Of a DNA stretch of 32,337 nucleotides, positions 24,700 to 32,337 are shown one piece after another. Made by a program: the position numbers and the translations under genes. Numbering within the stretch: the stretch's first letter is position 1; each line of letters begins with the position of its first letter. The notes below the pieces were generated by a model. The model saw nothing but the letters and a program-made list of their open reading frames with translations. It made no database searches and was not told where the DNA came from. The DNA is from Bacteroidaceae bacterium. Its GTDB lineage: Bacteria > Bacteroidota > Bacteroidia > Bacteroidales > Bacteroidaceae. The stretch covers positions 1-32,337 of the forward strand of contig JAFZKA010000014.1 in NCBI GenBank assembly GCA_017551925.1. Reading direction: 5' to 3'.

Positions 24700-25269
24700 A
24701 TGATATACAGATTCATTTTCATTTCTGATGAGGTTGATGACTTTTATCGTGAAATACAGATCAGTTCATCAGCCACATTCCTGGATTTCAGCAATGCCAT
24801 TCTGAAATCCGTAGGATATCCTGATGACCAGATGACCTCATTCTTTATCTGTGAGGATAACTGGGAGAAGCGTGAGGAGATTACCCGTGAGGAGATGAAC
24901 ACCAGTTCCGAGGTTGACAACTGGGTAATGGCCGACACCCCACTTGACGAACTGATAGAGGATGAAAAGCAGCGTCTGATCTACATCTTTGACCCTTTAA
25001 CAGAAAGATGCTTTTTCATTGAATTAAAGGAAATTATCACTGGTAAGACCCTTAAGGAGGCTGTCTGCACAGCAAGCCAGGGCAACCCGCCTAAGCAGAC
25101 CGTTGATTTTGATGAGATAGCCAAGTCAAATCCCGTTCTTGATGTCGATGAGAACTTCTATGGTGATGAAGGATTTGAATCCGATGAACTTGATGAAGAA
25201 GGTTTCGGCATGGAAGGCGGCGAAGGTGGCGGCACTGTGAGCCTTGATTCCATAGACGACCTATATTGA
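24700..25269 (+). CDS. PRiA4 ORF3-like acidic protein of unknown function (189 aa)
   Basis: The N-terminal about 130 residues (MIYRFIFISDEVDDFYREI, then TFLDFSNAILKSVGYPDDQM and FFICEDNW) resemble the plasmid pRiA4b ORF-3-like / IS1096 TnpR-like domain, a small alpha/beta fold of unknown function. The remaining about 60 residues are a low-complexity acidic and glycine-rich tail (VDENFYGDEGFESDELDEEG and beyond), probably disordered. It has no signal peptide or membrane segment, so it should be cytosolic. It lies between lpxA (18 bp) and miaA (the miaA GTG follows its stop codon directly), so it is probably in the same transcript. I would not assign a function. Confidence 0.75.
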   Translation: MIYRFIFISDEVDDFYREIQISSSATFLDFSNAILKSVGYPDDQMTSFFICEDNWEKREEITREEMNTSSEVDNWVMADTPLDELIEDEKQRLIYIFDPLTERCFFIELKEIITGKTLKEAVCTASQGNPPKQTVDFDEIAKSNPVLDVDENFYGDEGFESDELDEEGFGMEGGEGGGTVSLDSIDDLY

Positions 25270-26190
25270 GTGAATGCCTTAGTCATCATATTAGGACCTA
25301 CCGGCGTGGGGAAGACAGAGTTGTGCCTGACCCTCGCCGATTTGTTTCATACACCTGTCATTTCAGCTGATTCAAGACAGATGTATGCCGACATTCCCAT
25401 ATGCACAGCCGCTCCTACTCCCGCAGAAAGAGAGCGGGCCACGCATTATATGATAGGAAACCTTGGTCTTGATGACTATTATAGCGCGGCAAGGTACGAA
25501 GAGGATGTGATAAAACTAACAAACAGACTATTCGCATGCCATAATCCCCTATTGGTTACAGGAGGCTCTATGATGTATATAGACGCCCTCTGCTATGGTA
25601 TAGACCAGATTCCCACCATTCCTGATGACATCCGCACCCCCCTTTTGGAGCGTTATCAGAATGAAGGACTGGACAATCTGGTACAGGAACTCAGAATTCT
25701 GGATCCCGAGTATTATAAGGAGGTTGACAGGCGCAATCCAAAGCGTGTTTTGCACGCTCTTGAGGTCTGTTATCTTACCGGACACCCCTACTCAGACCTT
25801 CGCAAAGGAGAGAAAGCCGAGCGTCCGTTCAAGATTGTACGCATCGGCCTTACCCGCCCGCGTGAGGAACTGTATGAACGCATCAACCGCCGCGTTGACA
25901 AGATGGTTGAGAACGGACTGATTGATGAGGCCCGGCGCATGTACCCGCATAAAGGGCTCAACTCCCTCAACACCGTGGGAATGAAGGAACTCTTCAACTG
26001 GATGGACGGTGCGCTTACGCCTGACGGCAAACCCTGGACACTGGAGTTTGCCATAGACAAGATAAAGCAGAACACGCGCATCTATTCACGCAAGCAGATG
26101 ACGTGGTTCAAGCGTGATAAAAACACCCGCTGGTTTAACCCCGATGATGTTGAGGGTATAACAAATTATATAAAGGAGAGCATATGCTGA
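25270..26190 (+). CDS. miaA: tRNA dimethylallyltransferase MiaA
   Basis: Adds the dimethylallyl group to N6 of A37 in tRNAs reading UNN codons. The P-loop GPTGVGKT (residues 9-16), the motif SADSRQMY, and the C-terminal region QNTRIYSRKQMTWFKRD are characteristic. 306 residues is normal for the family. The start is a GTG directly after the TGA of the preceding gene. The next in-frame ATG lies beyond the P-loop, so GTG is the only sensible start. It overlaps the following gene by 7 bp. Confidence 0.95.
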   Translation: MNALVIILGPTGVGKTELCLTLADLFHTPVISADSRQMYADIPICTAAPTPAERERATHYMIGNLGLDDYYSAARYEEDVIKLTNRLFACHNPLLVTGGSMMYIDALCYGIDQIPTIPDDIRTPLLERYQNEGLDNLVQELRILDPEYYKEVDRRNPKRVLHALEVCYLTGHPYSDLRKGEKAERPFKIVRIGLTRPREELYERINRRVDKMVENGLIDEARRMYPHKGLNSLNTVGMKELFNWMDGALTPDGKPWTLEFAIDKIKQNTRIYSRKQMTWFKRDKNTRWFNPDDVEGITNYIKESIC

Positions 26191-26795
26191 TAAGATTGTA
26201 TGAAAAGAACACCAGCCAGCGTGATCTGGACCGCATTCTTGACATTCTGAACGGCGGCGGAGTGATAGTGTTCCCCACGGACACCGCATACGCACTGGGC
26301 TGCCACGCTCTCAAGGAGCGCCCCATTGAGCGTATTTGCCGCATCAAAGGCATGAACCCGCAGAAACACCGTTTCTCCATAGTGTGCTATGACCTGAGTG
26401 ACATAAGCCAATACGTCCAGATAGACAACGCCACTTTCAAGACAATGAAACGCAACCTGCCCGGCCCGTTTACCTTTGTGCTGCGTGCCGGCAGCCGTCT
26501 GCCCAAAATATTCAGCAACCGCAAGGAGGTAGGCATACGTGTGCCTGACAATGACATAACACGTGAGATATGCCGCCAATTGGGTGCTCCCCTGCTCTCC
26601 ACCACCGTACCCTACGATGAATCTGATGACATAGGCTACCTTACTGACCCCGAACTTATTGACGAGCGCCTGGGTGATGATGTGGATCTTGTCATCAACG
26701 GCGGCGCAGGCGGATTTGAATACTCTACCGTGGTTTATTGCGTTGATGGTGACCAGGAAATTATCAGGCAGGGCAAAGGTGTGCTTGACGAATGA
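26184..26795 (+). CDS. Sua5/YciO/YrdC family protein (203 aa)
   Basis: A YrdC-like domain protein. The family's nucleotide- and threonine-binding elements are seen at GGGVIVFPTDTAYALGC, ICRIKGMNPQKHRFSIVC, LPGPFTFVLRA and VGIRVPDN. The short form without the Sua5 C-terminal domain, and the R-I-K-G-M-N-P-Q wording, look closer to YciO than to TsaC. The role could therefore be L-threonylcarbamoyladenylate synthesis for tRNA t6A37, or a related uncharacterised reaction. Its 7-bp overlap with miaA, another A37-modification gene, is suggestive of a tRNA role but not proof. Confidence 0.88.
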   Translation: MLIRLYEKNTSQRDLDRILDILNGGGVIVFPTDTAYALGCHALKERPIERICRIKGMNPQKHRFSIVCYDLSDISQYVQIDNATFKTMKRNLPGPFTFVLRAGSRLPKIFSNRKEVGIRVPDNDITREICRQLGAPLLSTTVPYDESDDIGYLTDPELIDERLGDDVDLVINGGAGGFEYSTVVYCVDGDQEIIRQGKGVLDE

Positions 26796-26825
26796 TAACT
26801 AATTCTTAGACAATTGATTATACAT

Positions 26826-29033
26826 ATGAATATGAAGAAATTTACCATACTTGCAGTCACAGTGCTCACAGCATTGTCACTGACTGCACAAAACAGAAAA
26901 ATAACCCTTGATGATGTCATTTCCGGCAAATTCTCCGGCAGCGGTGCCCCGGCCATAACCCCTTTGGCCGATGGTGAACATTACCTGCAAGCCCAGGATG
27001 ACTGCATACTCAAATACTCATTCAAAACCGGAGCCGTGACTGATACAGTTCTGAACCTGCGTACCGCACGCGGTGAGAAACTCTACACACTGGGGCGTTT
27101 CATACTCTCACCTACTGAGGATATCATCCTGCTTGAACAATATGTCCAAAAGATATTCCGCCGCTCATACACGGCCAACTACTACATATTCACCATACGC
27201 AACAACAAGATTGATCCGCTCACCACAGGCGGCCCCGTACAGGTTCCCTCATTCTCACCTGACGGCCATAACATAGCATTCGTTCGTGATAATAACATAT
27301 TTATAGTCAAATTGTTATTTAATAATGCCGAAGTTCAGGTAACCAAGGATGGAGAACTCGGCAAGATACGTAACGGCATACCTGACTGGGCATATGAAGA
27401 GGAGTTCGGCCTTACCCGCGCCTATGAGTTCAGCGCTGACAGCCGTATGCTTGCCTGGATAAAGTTTGATGAGTCAAACGTAGGCAGTTACCAACTCCCG
27501 TTCTTCCTTACTGATGTGGACCGTGAATCCTACTCTCAGGAACTTATTTCATACCGTCCGCAGCAATACCCCACCGCTGGAGGCACAAACTCAAAGGTAT
27601 CGGTACACTCATTTGACATAAAGAGTTCAGTCATCCGTGATATGGACCTCAAACTGGACAGCACCACATATATTCCGCGTATCAAGTTTGCAGAAAATGA
27701 GGATAACAGCCTGTTCATATTCACTCTGAACCGCATGCAGAACAAACTGGAGATATTTTCAGCCAATCCCCGCTCCACCCTCTGCACACTAATCATGCGT
27801 GAGGAGGATGAACGCTACTTTGATGAATCCGCTTATATGGATACCAAGTTCTATGGTGACCGTTTCATAATGCAGAGCGAGCGTGACGGACATAATCACC
27901 TCTATTTGTACGGCCTTAACGGCAGGCTGCAGAAACAGATTACCAAAGGTGATTTTGATGTTCTTGCACTCCACGGATATGACGCAAAAACAGGCACCGC
28001 ATATTATGAGAGCAATGAATCAGGCATTTATGACTGCGCCGTATGGAAGATTGACGGCAAGGGCAAGAAAACCCGTCTGACTCAGGAGAAAGGCACCAGC
28101 CACGCACATTTCAGCACTGACTACAAGTATTTCATCAACAGTTGGTCTGATATAAACACCCCGTACACGGTTACACGCAATGATACCAAAGGAACCATAC
28201 TGGGAGTTATTGAAAGCAACCAGGATTTATCTGCCACCGCTCTTGAATACGGACTCCCCAAAAAGGAGAACTTCTCATTTGTAACAGCCGATGGCACAAC
28301 ACTTTACGGCTGGATGGTTAAACCTGCCGGAGCCGATGAATCACACCCCTGTCCTGTTATTCTTTATCAGTATAGCGGACCCGGATCAAGTGAAGTGCTC
28401 AATGAATGGGGTGCCGGATTCTATCCCGGAGCAAGTTTTGAAACTCTCCTGACCTATCGCGGTTATGCAGTTGCAGTGGTTGATGGTCGTGGTACCGGCC
28501 GCCGTGGAGCAGACTTCAAGAAACAGACCTACAAGCACTTGGGTGAAATGGAGGCACAGGATCAGGTTGCCGCTGCCCAATACTTGGGCTCACTCCCCTA
28601 CATTGATGCAGATCGCATCGGTATATGGGGCTGGAGTTACGGCGGTTACACCACCCTTATGTCAATGAGTGAAGGCACACCCGTATTCCGTTGCGGCGTT
28701 GCCGTAGCCCCTGTAACAGACTGGCGTTACTATGACGCCATCTACACCGAGCGCTTCATGCAGGAGCCCAAACAGAATGCCGATGGCTACCATGATGCCT
28801 CCGCCATAGACCGCATCAACAAGTTGCACGGCAAGTTGCTGCTCATACACGGCATTGATGATGACAACGTATTCTTCAGCAACACCGCCTCATACATCAA
28901 CGCCCTCATCAACGCAGGAGTGGATTTTGATATGCAACTCTACCCCGGCAAGGAGCACAGCATCACCGGCTACTCCACCCGCAAGCACCTCTTTACCCGC
29001 ATCCTGCGCTTCTTTGACGAAAATCTGAAATAG
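26826..29033 (+). CDS. Dipeptidyl peptidase IV-type serine peptidase, S9 family (735 aa)
   Basis: An exported peptidase that removes N-terminal dipeptides, typically X-Pro or X-Ala. The signal peptide MKKFTILAVTVLTALSLTAQ is followed by a beta-propeller (about 40-470) and an alpha/beta-hydrolase domain (about 480-735). The catalytic triad is Ser604 (GWSYGG), Asp680 (GIDDDNVF) and His711 (KEHSITG). The Glu motif that binds the substrate amino terminus is present as YEEEFG (Glu191-193), which supports DPP-IV over other S9 enzymes. ATGs at 26826 and 26832 are both possible. It ends 8 bp from the convergent FISUMP gene. Confidence 0.93.
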   Translation: MNMKKFTILAVTVLTALSLTAQNRKITLDDVISGKFSGSGAPAITPLADGEHYLQAQDDCILKYSFKTGAVTDTVLNLRTARGEKLYTLGRFILSPTEDIILLEQYVQKIFRRSYTANYYIFTIRNNKIDPLTTGGPVQVPSFSPDGHNIAFVRDNNIFIVKLLFNNAEVQVTKDGELGKIRNGIPDWAYEEEFGLTRAYEFSADSRMLAWIKFDESNVGSYQLPFFLTDVDRESYSQELISYRPQQYPTAGGTNSKVSVHSFDIKSSVIRDMDLKLDSTTYIPRIKFAENEDNSLFIFTLNRMQNKLEIFSANPRSTLCTLIMREEDERYFDESAYMDTKFYGDRFIMQSERDGHNHLYLYGLNGRLQKQITKGDFDVLALHGYDAKTGTAYYESNESGIYDCAVWKIDGKGKKTRLTQEKGTSHAHFSTDYKYFINSWSDINTPYTVTRNDTKGTILGVIESNQDLSATALEYGLPKKENFSFVTADGTTLYGWMVKPAGADESHPCPVILYQYSGPGSSEVLNEWGAGFYPGASFETLLTYRGYAVAVVDGRGTGRRGADFKKQTYKHLGEMEAQDQVAAAQYLGSLPYIDADRIGIWGWSYGGYTTLMSMSEGTPVFRCGVAVAPVTDWRYYDAIYTERFMQEPKQNADGYHDASAIDRINKLHGKLLLIHGIDDDNVFFSNTASYINALINAGVDFDMQLYPGKEHSITGYSTRKHLFTRILRFFDENLK

Positions 29034-29041
29034 GACAAATC

Positions 29042-29830
29042 CTACGGGCACACGGGCCGCACGGTTAAACCGCTGTTGCGTTCGTCGCAATAGTTCGGAT
29101 TCCTGTAGTGGGAATAGTAATAGAGGCTTCTCGCATGCCCTTGGCGGTCCGTGCGGAGCGAATTGCACCAGTAATAGCCATAGTAGCCAACACTGCTGAT
29201 GTTCGAGTTGTAGCGGTACCCGGCAGCCGGGAGAAAAATAAAGCGGTCTTCATAACCTGCAATATTGCTTGTTATTTTATGACCAGCCACACCGCCAAAC
29301 TCTGAGTTTCCTTCTACATACCATCTCCAAGTGCATTTAGTGCTTAAATCCTCCATTTCTGCTTCAGTAGGCATACGCCAACTGCCGCCCCATTTGACGT
29401 GGGCTACATCATCTTCGGGATTAAGAACTGTCAGCATATCTGTGAAACCTTCATTACCATAATTACTATTGTCGCAGTACTTGGTCAGAGTATTAATTGA
29501 ACCGTTGCACCACTTATAGGCAGACCAACTGTAATCATCCTTGGGTTCAGTCTCACCCCAGGAAAAATAGTCACCAAATTCCTCGGGCCTGGTGGCACCA
29601 ACATTACAAGTGGCCCACTTGACACTAAGACCCAGATCAACATACTCGTAATTTACAGCTGAAAAATATACGCTATCTATTTTTGACACTAAATACTGAA
29701 ATTTCTCTCCGTTCTTTTGGACAACGTTCATATAGTAATAGTACTGGGCGGATGCCGATACGGTTCCCAATGTGAGCAGCATGACTGCCACTGTGCGCAT
29801 GAGCGCTGACTTGATTGTTATCTGTTTCAT
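29042..29830 (-). CDS. Secreted FISUMP-domain protein (262 aa)
   Basis: After a signal peptide (cleavage near SASAQ) and a short Tyr-rich segment, the protein carries the Fibrobacter-succinogenes-major paralogous domain. It opens with YVDLGLSVKWATCNVGA, passes through GGSWRMPTEAEMEDL and IFLPAAGYR, and ends with SGLTVRPVCP. This domain has many paralogues in Bacteroidetes surface proteins and is related to C-type-lectin/formylglycine-enzyme-like folds. No function is known for this member. Base composition shifts strongly along the gene: the 3' 120 bp (29041-29160) are 59% GC, whereas 29641-29700 in the 5' part is 28% GC. The gene is convergent with the peptidase gene. Confidence 0.88.
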   Translation of the reverse strand: MKQITIKSALMRTVAVMLLTLGTVSASAQYYYYMNVVQKNGEKFQYLVSKIDSVYFSAVNYEYVDLGLSVKWATCNVGATRPEEFGDYFSWGETEPKDDYSWSAYKWCNGSINTLTKYCDNSNYGNEGFTDMLTVLNPEDDVAHVKWGGSWRMPTEAEMEDLSTKCTWRWYVEGNSEFGGVAGHKITSNIAGYEDRFIFLPAAGYRYNSNISSVGYYGYYWCNSLRTDRQGHARSLYYYSHYRNPNYCDERNSGLTVRPVCP

Positions 29831-30083
29831 TTTTTAAGGTTTATACCGTTTTGGTTTTCTGAGCTGATAATGTATGAGCCTTGAGGCAAGTCTGCTATAC
29901 TGAATATAATGCTACCATTATGCTTCTTCATATAAAGCAGATATTATGTTTAAAAAATGGCACAAAATTAAAAATAAATTCAGATTCCCTATCCCCTTCT
30001 ATTCGTTATTTTTCGCCTAGTTACATAATCTACTACCACTTCTTTGGAGAATGGCTCTCCATTAAACGCACAGACTTTTATTA
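29831..30083 (-). promoter_or_regulatory. AT-rich intergenic region with predicted FISUMP promoter
   Basis: TAATTTTG on the minus strand (29970 down to 29963) matches TAnnTTTG, giving a leader of about 130 bases before the FISUMP start. Within that leader is a small hairpin, ATAATG (29906-29911) and CATTAT (29916-29921). Another short stem, GGAGA (30046-30050) and TCTCC (30056-30060), lies just past the stop of the methyltransferase gene but lacks a following U-run. I see no gene here. Confidence 0.4.
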
Positions 30084-30788
30084 TCATCTGTAAATCAAGA
30101 AAATACAAGGTATCTTGTCTATTTGAGGGAGTTTGCCTCCCCACTCTTTTATAGTACGGGTGCGGATGTACTCGTCTTTGGTGGTGAGGCCAGCGGCTAT
30201 GCAGAGGTGTGTTTGAGGGCGGCAGGCTTTTAAGATGTCGGCCATCATCTTGGCGTTACGGTACGGGGTCTCAATGAATAACTGTGTTTGATTCTCGGTG
30301 TACGCTCTTTGCTCCAGTTTCTTCAGGGTTTTGATGCGGTCATCAGGTTCTATGGGCAGGTAGCCGTTGAAGGCGAAACTCTGGCCGTTGAAACCTGAGC
30401 CCATTACCGCCAGTATTATGCTTGAAGGCCCTACAAGAGGGATTACCTGCAGGCCTTTTCGCTGCGCTATTGCTACTACATCGGCTCCCGGATCGGCTAC
30501 GGCAGGGCATCCTGCCTCTGATATTACTCCCATTGGATTACCTTCCTCAAGTGGTTTGAGCATGCTTGCCACCTCATCGGGGTTAGTGTGTTTATTTAGC
30601 GTGTAAAAAGAGAGTTGGTCTATGTCTATACTGCGATCCACCTGTTTGAGGAAACGGCGTGCGGTGCGTACATCCTCCACAATAAAATGGCGGATACCCA
30701 GTATAATCTCACGGTTGTAGGGCGGCAGGACCTGCTCTACAGGTGTCTCGCCCAGCAGATTGGGAATAAGATATAATGCGGAAATCAT
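30084..30788 (-). CDS. RsmI-like SAM-dependent methyltransferase (234 aa)
   Basis: A tetrapyrrole-methylase-fold (class III) methyltransferase related to RsmI, which 2'-O-methylates C1402 of 16S rRNA. Family signs are the opening LYLIPNLLGETP, FIVEDVRTARRFL, GVISEAGCPAVADPGADVV (cf. the RsmI LISDAGTPGISDPG motif), VPL-type VGPSSIILAVMGSGF and FIETPYRNAKM. It is shorter and more divergent than RsmI at the start, so it may be a paralogue with another target. The ATG at 30788 puts MISALYLIPN at the N-terminus. An upstream ATG at 30806 would add six residues. It is divergent from the ABC gene to its right, with 64 bp between them. Confidence 0.88.
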   Translation of the reverse strand: MISALYLIPNLLGETPVEQVLPPYNREIILGIRHFIVEDVRTARRFLKQVDRSIDIDQLSFYTLNKHTNPDEVASMLKPLEEGNPMGVISEAGCPAVADPGADVVAIAQRKGLQVIPLVGPSSIILAVMGSGFNGQSFAFNGYLPIEPDDRIKTLKKLEQRAYTENQTQLFIETPYRNAKMMADILKACRPQTHLCIAAGLTTKDEYIRTRTIKEWGGKLPQIDKIPCIFLIYR

Positions 30789-30813
30789 GATGCTAAGGTA
30801 GTGCATTTTACAC

Positions 30814-30821
30814 TAACTTTG
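30814..30821 (+). promoter_or_regulatory. Predicted -7 promoter element for the ModF-like gene
   Basis: TAACTTTG matches TAnnTTTG and stands 31 bp upstream of the ATG at 30853, in the short divergent intergenic region. No clear -33 TTG was found. Confidence 0.45.
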
Positions 30822-30852
30822 TACTCCGTCAGGCAAAAAGAGCCGAGCAACG

Positions 30853-32301
30853 ATGGAACAGAACAGTGATTTTGTGTTAAAGATAACAGAAGGTATAGCT
30901 TGTGATGCCAGATACAGGCTTTCAGCCCCTATAAACGTTTGCCTCCGCAAAGGCTGGCAGACGGCAATTATAGGCCCCAACGGAAGTGGTAAGACTCTTC
31001 TGGTCAACACTTTGCTGCGCCAATACCCGCTCAAGAACCACCAGGAGGTGGAATATGGCGATGACCTGACCGGGGCCGATATCCGCAACATCACGTTCCG
31101 TGACAGTTACGGCAGTGCTGACAGCACCTATTTCTACCAGCAGCGCTGGAACATGACTGAGATGGGTGAATCGGCCATAGTACATGACGCTTTCCCTGAT
31201 ATCAAGGATCCTGTGTGGAAAGAGCGCCTTTACACCCTGTTTGACCTGCCTTTTATATGGGATAAGCAACTTGTAACGCTCTCCAGCGGTGAGATGCGCA
31301 AGTACCAACTGGCCCGCTCACTGGCTGTACGCCCCCGCATGGTCATCATTGACAGCCCTTTCATAGGCCTTGACGCACAGACCCGCGATATGCTCTGCCG
31401 CCTGCTTGAGAACCTTGTTACAGAGTGGAATATGCAAATCATCCTTGTGGTATCACGCCGCGAGGATATCCCCTCATTCATTACCCACGTAATTGAGGTA
31501 CATGACCGCCGATGCAGCACCGTAATGCCCGTTCAGGACTATATGGCAGAGCCCGAAGAATCGCTTCCAGAGCCGCTCCTGCCCCAGAATCTGGTGGATA
31601 TGATGCATAATCTGCCGGAGAACGGAATGGACAGTGATGAGATTGTACGATGCAACAAGGTAACCCTGCAATATGAAAGCCGCCGTATACTGAATGAGCT
31701 GGACTGGACAGTGCGCAAAGGTGAACGCTGGGCGCTCTTAGGACCCAACGGAAGCGGCAAATCAGCCCTTCTGAGCATGGTATATGCCGATAATCCGCAG
31801 TCCTACGCCTGTGACATAGCCCTATTTGGCCGTCCGCGCGGTACCGGAGAGAGTATCTGGGAGATAAAAAAACACATAGGATACGTATCGCCTGAAATGC
31901 ACCGCTCCTACTGCCGCCGTTACCCAGCCATAGACATTGTAGCATCCGGTCTGCATGACACCATCGGTTTGTATAAAAAAATTACTGCAGATGAACGCGA
32001 ACGCTGCCGCGTCTGGATGAACATATTTGGAATAACGGATCTGGAGGAGCGTGATTTCCTGGAACTTTCCAGCGGAGAGCAGCGAATGATCCTGCTGGCC
32101 CGCGCATTCGTAAAGAACCCCTCCCTACTCATCCTTGACGAACCGCTTCACGGACTGGACCGCCAGCGCCGCACCCTGGTAATGGAAATAATAAAGGCCT
32201 TCTGCTCCAACCCGCAAAAGACCCTCATAATAGTAACTCACTACCCTGAGGAACTCCCCTACACCATCGACCACACGCTAACGCTTACGCGTACGCAGTA
32301 G
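30853..32301 (+). CDS. ModF-like protein with two ABC ATPase domains (482 aa)
   Basis: A soluble tandem-ABC protein without membrane segments, resembling ModF/PhrA-type ATPases, whose cellular role is poorly understood. Domain 1 (about 1-230) has Walker A GPNGSGKT (Lys47) and signature LSSGEMRK (about 144-151), but Walker B reads MVIIDSP with Ser168 in place of the catalytic Glu, and the H-loop position is Arg202 (VVSRRED). Domain 2 (about 260-482) is complete: Walker A GPNGSGKS (Lys303), LSSGEQRM, LLILDEP (Asp429, Glu430) and VTHYPEEL (His463). One hydrolytic site is therefore probably dead or regulatory. No transporter permease lies next to it. The stop codon TAG runs directly into the right-hand repeat. 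Confidence 0.9.
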   Translation: MEQNSDFVLKITEGIACDARYRLSAPINVCLRKGWQTAIIGPNGSGKTLLVNTLLRQYPLKNHQEVEYGDDLTGADIRNITFRDSYGSADSTYFYQQRWNMTEMGESAIVHDAFPDIKDPVWKERLYTLFDLPFIWDKQLVTLSSGEMRKYQLARSLAVRPRMVIIDSPFIGLDAQTRDMLCRLLENLVTEWNMQIILVVSRREDIPSFITHVIEVHDRRCSTVMPVQDYMAEPEESLPEPLLPQNLVDMMHNLPENGMDSDEIVRCNKVTLQYESRRILNELDWTVRKGERWALLGPNGSGKSALLSMVYADNPQSYACDIALFGRPRGTGESIWEIKKHIGYVSPEMHRSYCRRYPAIDIVASGLHDTIGLYKKITADERERCRVWMNIFGITDLEERDFLELSSGEQRMILLARAFVKNPSLLILDEPLHGLDRQRRTLVMEIIKAFCSNPQKTLIIVTHYPEELPYTIDHTLTLTRTQ

Positions 32302-32327
32302 GGACGGTTCCTTTTGCGGACATTTGG
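32301..32327 (-). repeat. Right copy of the dispersed ~24-bp repeat
   Basis: The plus-strand sequence from the last base of the TAG stop codon onward reads GGGACGGTTCCTTTTGCGG and then ACATTTGG. Its reverse complement matches 179-202 at 22 of 24 bases (two transitions). Relative to the upstream gene the orientation is the same as at the left end. The window stops 10 bp later, so any partner arm or larger element cannot be seen. Confidence 0.55.
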
Positions 32328-32337
32328 AAAAAATCCA

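Noticed and set aside
29881-30093. 70-codon plus-strand open frame in the AT-rich intergenic region
   Set aside because: Composition is that of random AT-rich DNA, there is no ribosome site, and it overlaps the predicted FISUMP promoter.
1-32337. CRISPR arrays, tRNA or rRNA genes, insertion sequences, prophage
   Set aside because: Gaps between genes are short and contain no spaced repeats, tRNA-like cloverleaf or transposase/integrase genes that I can recognise.

Overview
The window is a chromosomal segment of a member of the Bacteroidota, most likely order Bacteroidales. This rests on several things seen directly. There is a fused LpxC-FabZ gene, which is a known hallmark of the phylum. Several genes are preceded by the TAnnTTTG promoter element typical of Bacteroidetes. 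There is a secreted protein with the Fibrobacter-succinogenes-major (FISUMP) domain and a secreted DPP-IV peptidase, and Shine-Dalgarno signals are mostly weak. No tRNA, rRNA, CRISPR array, insertion sequence or phage gene was found. The genes are tightly packed and no gap exceeds 300 bases.

Left half (211-15633, all on the minus strand, transcribed right to left): seven genes that touch or overlap and look like one operon. In transcription order they are an ABC ATPase, a 1131-residue ABC-2 type permease with a very large extracytoplasmic part, a TolC-type outer-membrane factor, a lipoprotein periplasmic adaptor, an RND efflux pump, a second RND pump fused in frame to a C-terminal ABC ATPase, and a small second ABC-2 permease. 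This mixes a complete RND tripartite exporter (proton driven) with two ABC ATPase/permease sets, and one polypeptide carries both engines. The fused ABC domain also has its first strand separated from its Walker A core by a membrane-spanning insertion of about 180 residues. I consider this locus the main discovery candidate. I know of no described system with this layout, but I could not search for homologues.

Middle: an orphan lipoprotein GH9 glycoside hydrolase lies upstream of the exporter operon on the same strand. Its predicted promoter overlaps a perfect 8-bp inverted repeat. It is divergent from a plus-strand block (18487-26795) of housekeeping genes: a D-2-hydroxyacid dehydrogenase, prfA, pyrF, the lipid A genes lpxD, lpxC-fabZ and lpxA, a PRiA4-ORF3-like acidic protein, miaA and a Sua5/YciO-type gene. 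Several of these overlap by 1 to 7 bases. A DPP-IV-type peptidase follows.

Right end: the peptidase converges on a FISUMP-domain protein with a marked composition change along its length. Then come a divergent pair, an RsmI-like methyltransferase (minus) and a ModF-like double ABC ATPase (plus) whose first nucleotide site looks degenerate.

Both ends of the window carry copies of a ~24-bp repeat (22 of 24 bases identical). Each copy lies directly after the stop codon of the terminal gene and has the same orientation relative to that gene. This resembles REP-type dispersed palindromic units.
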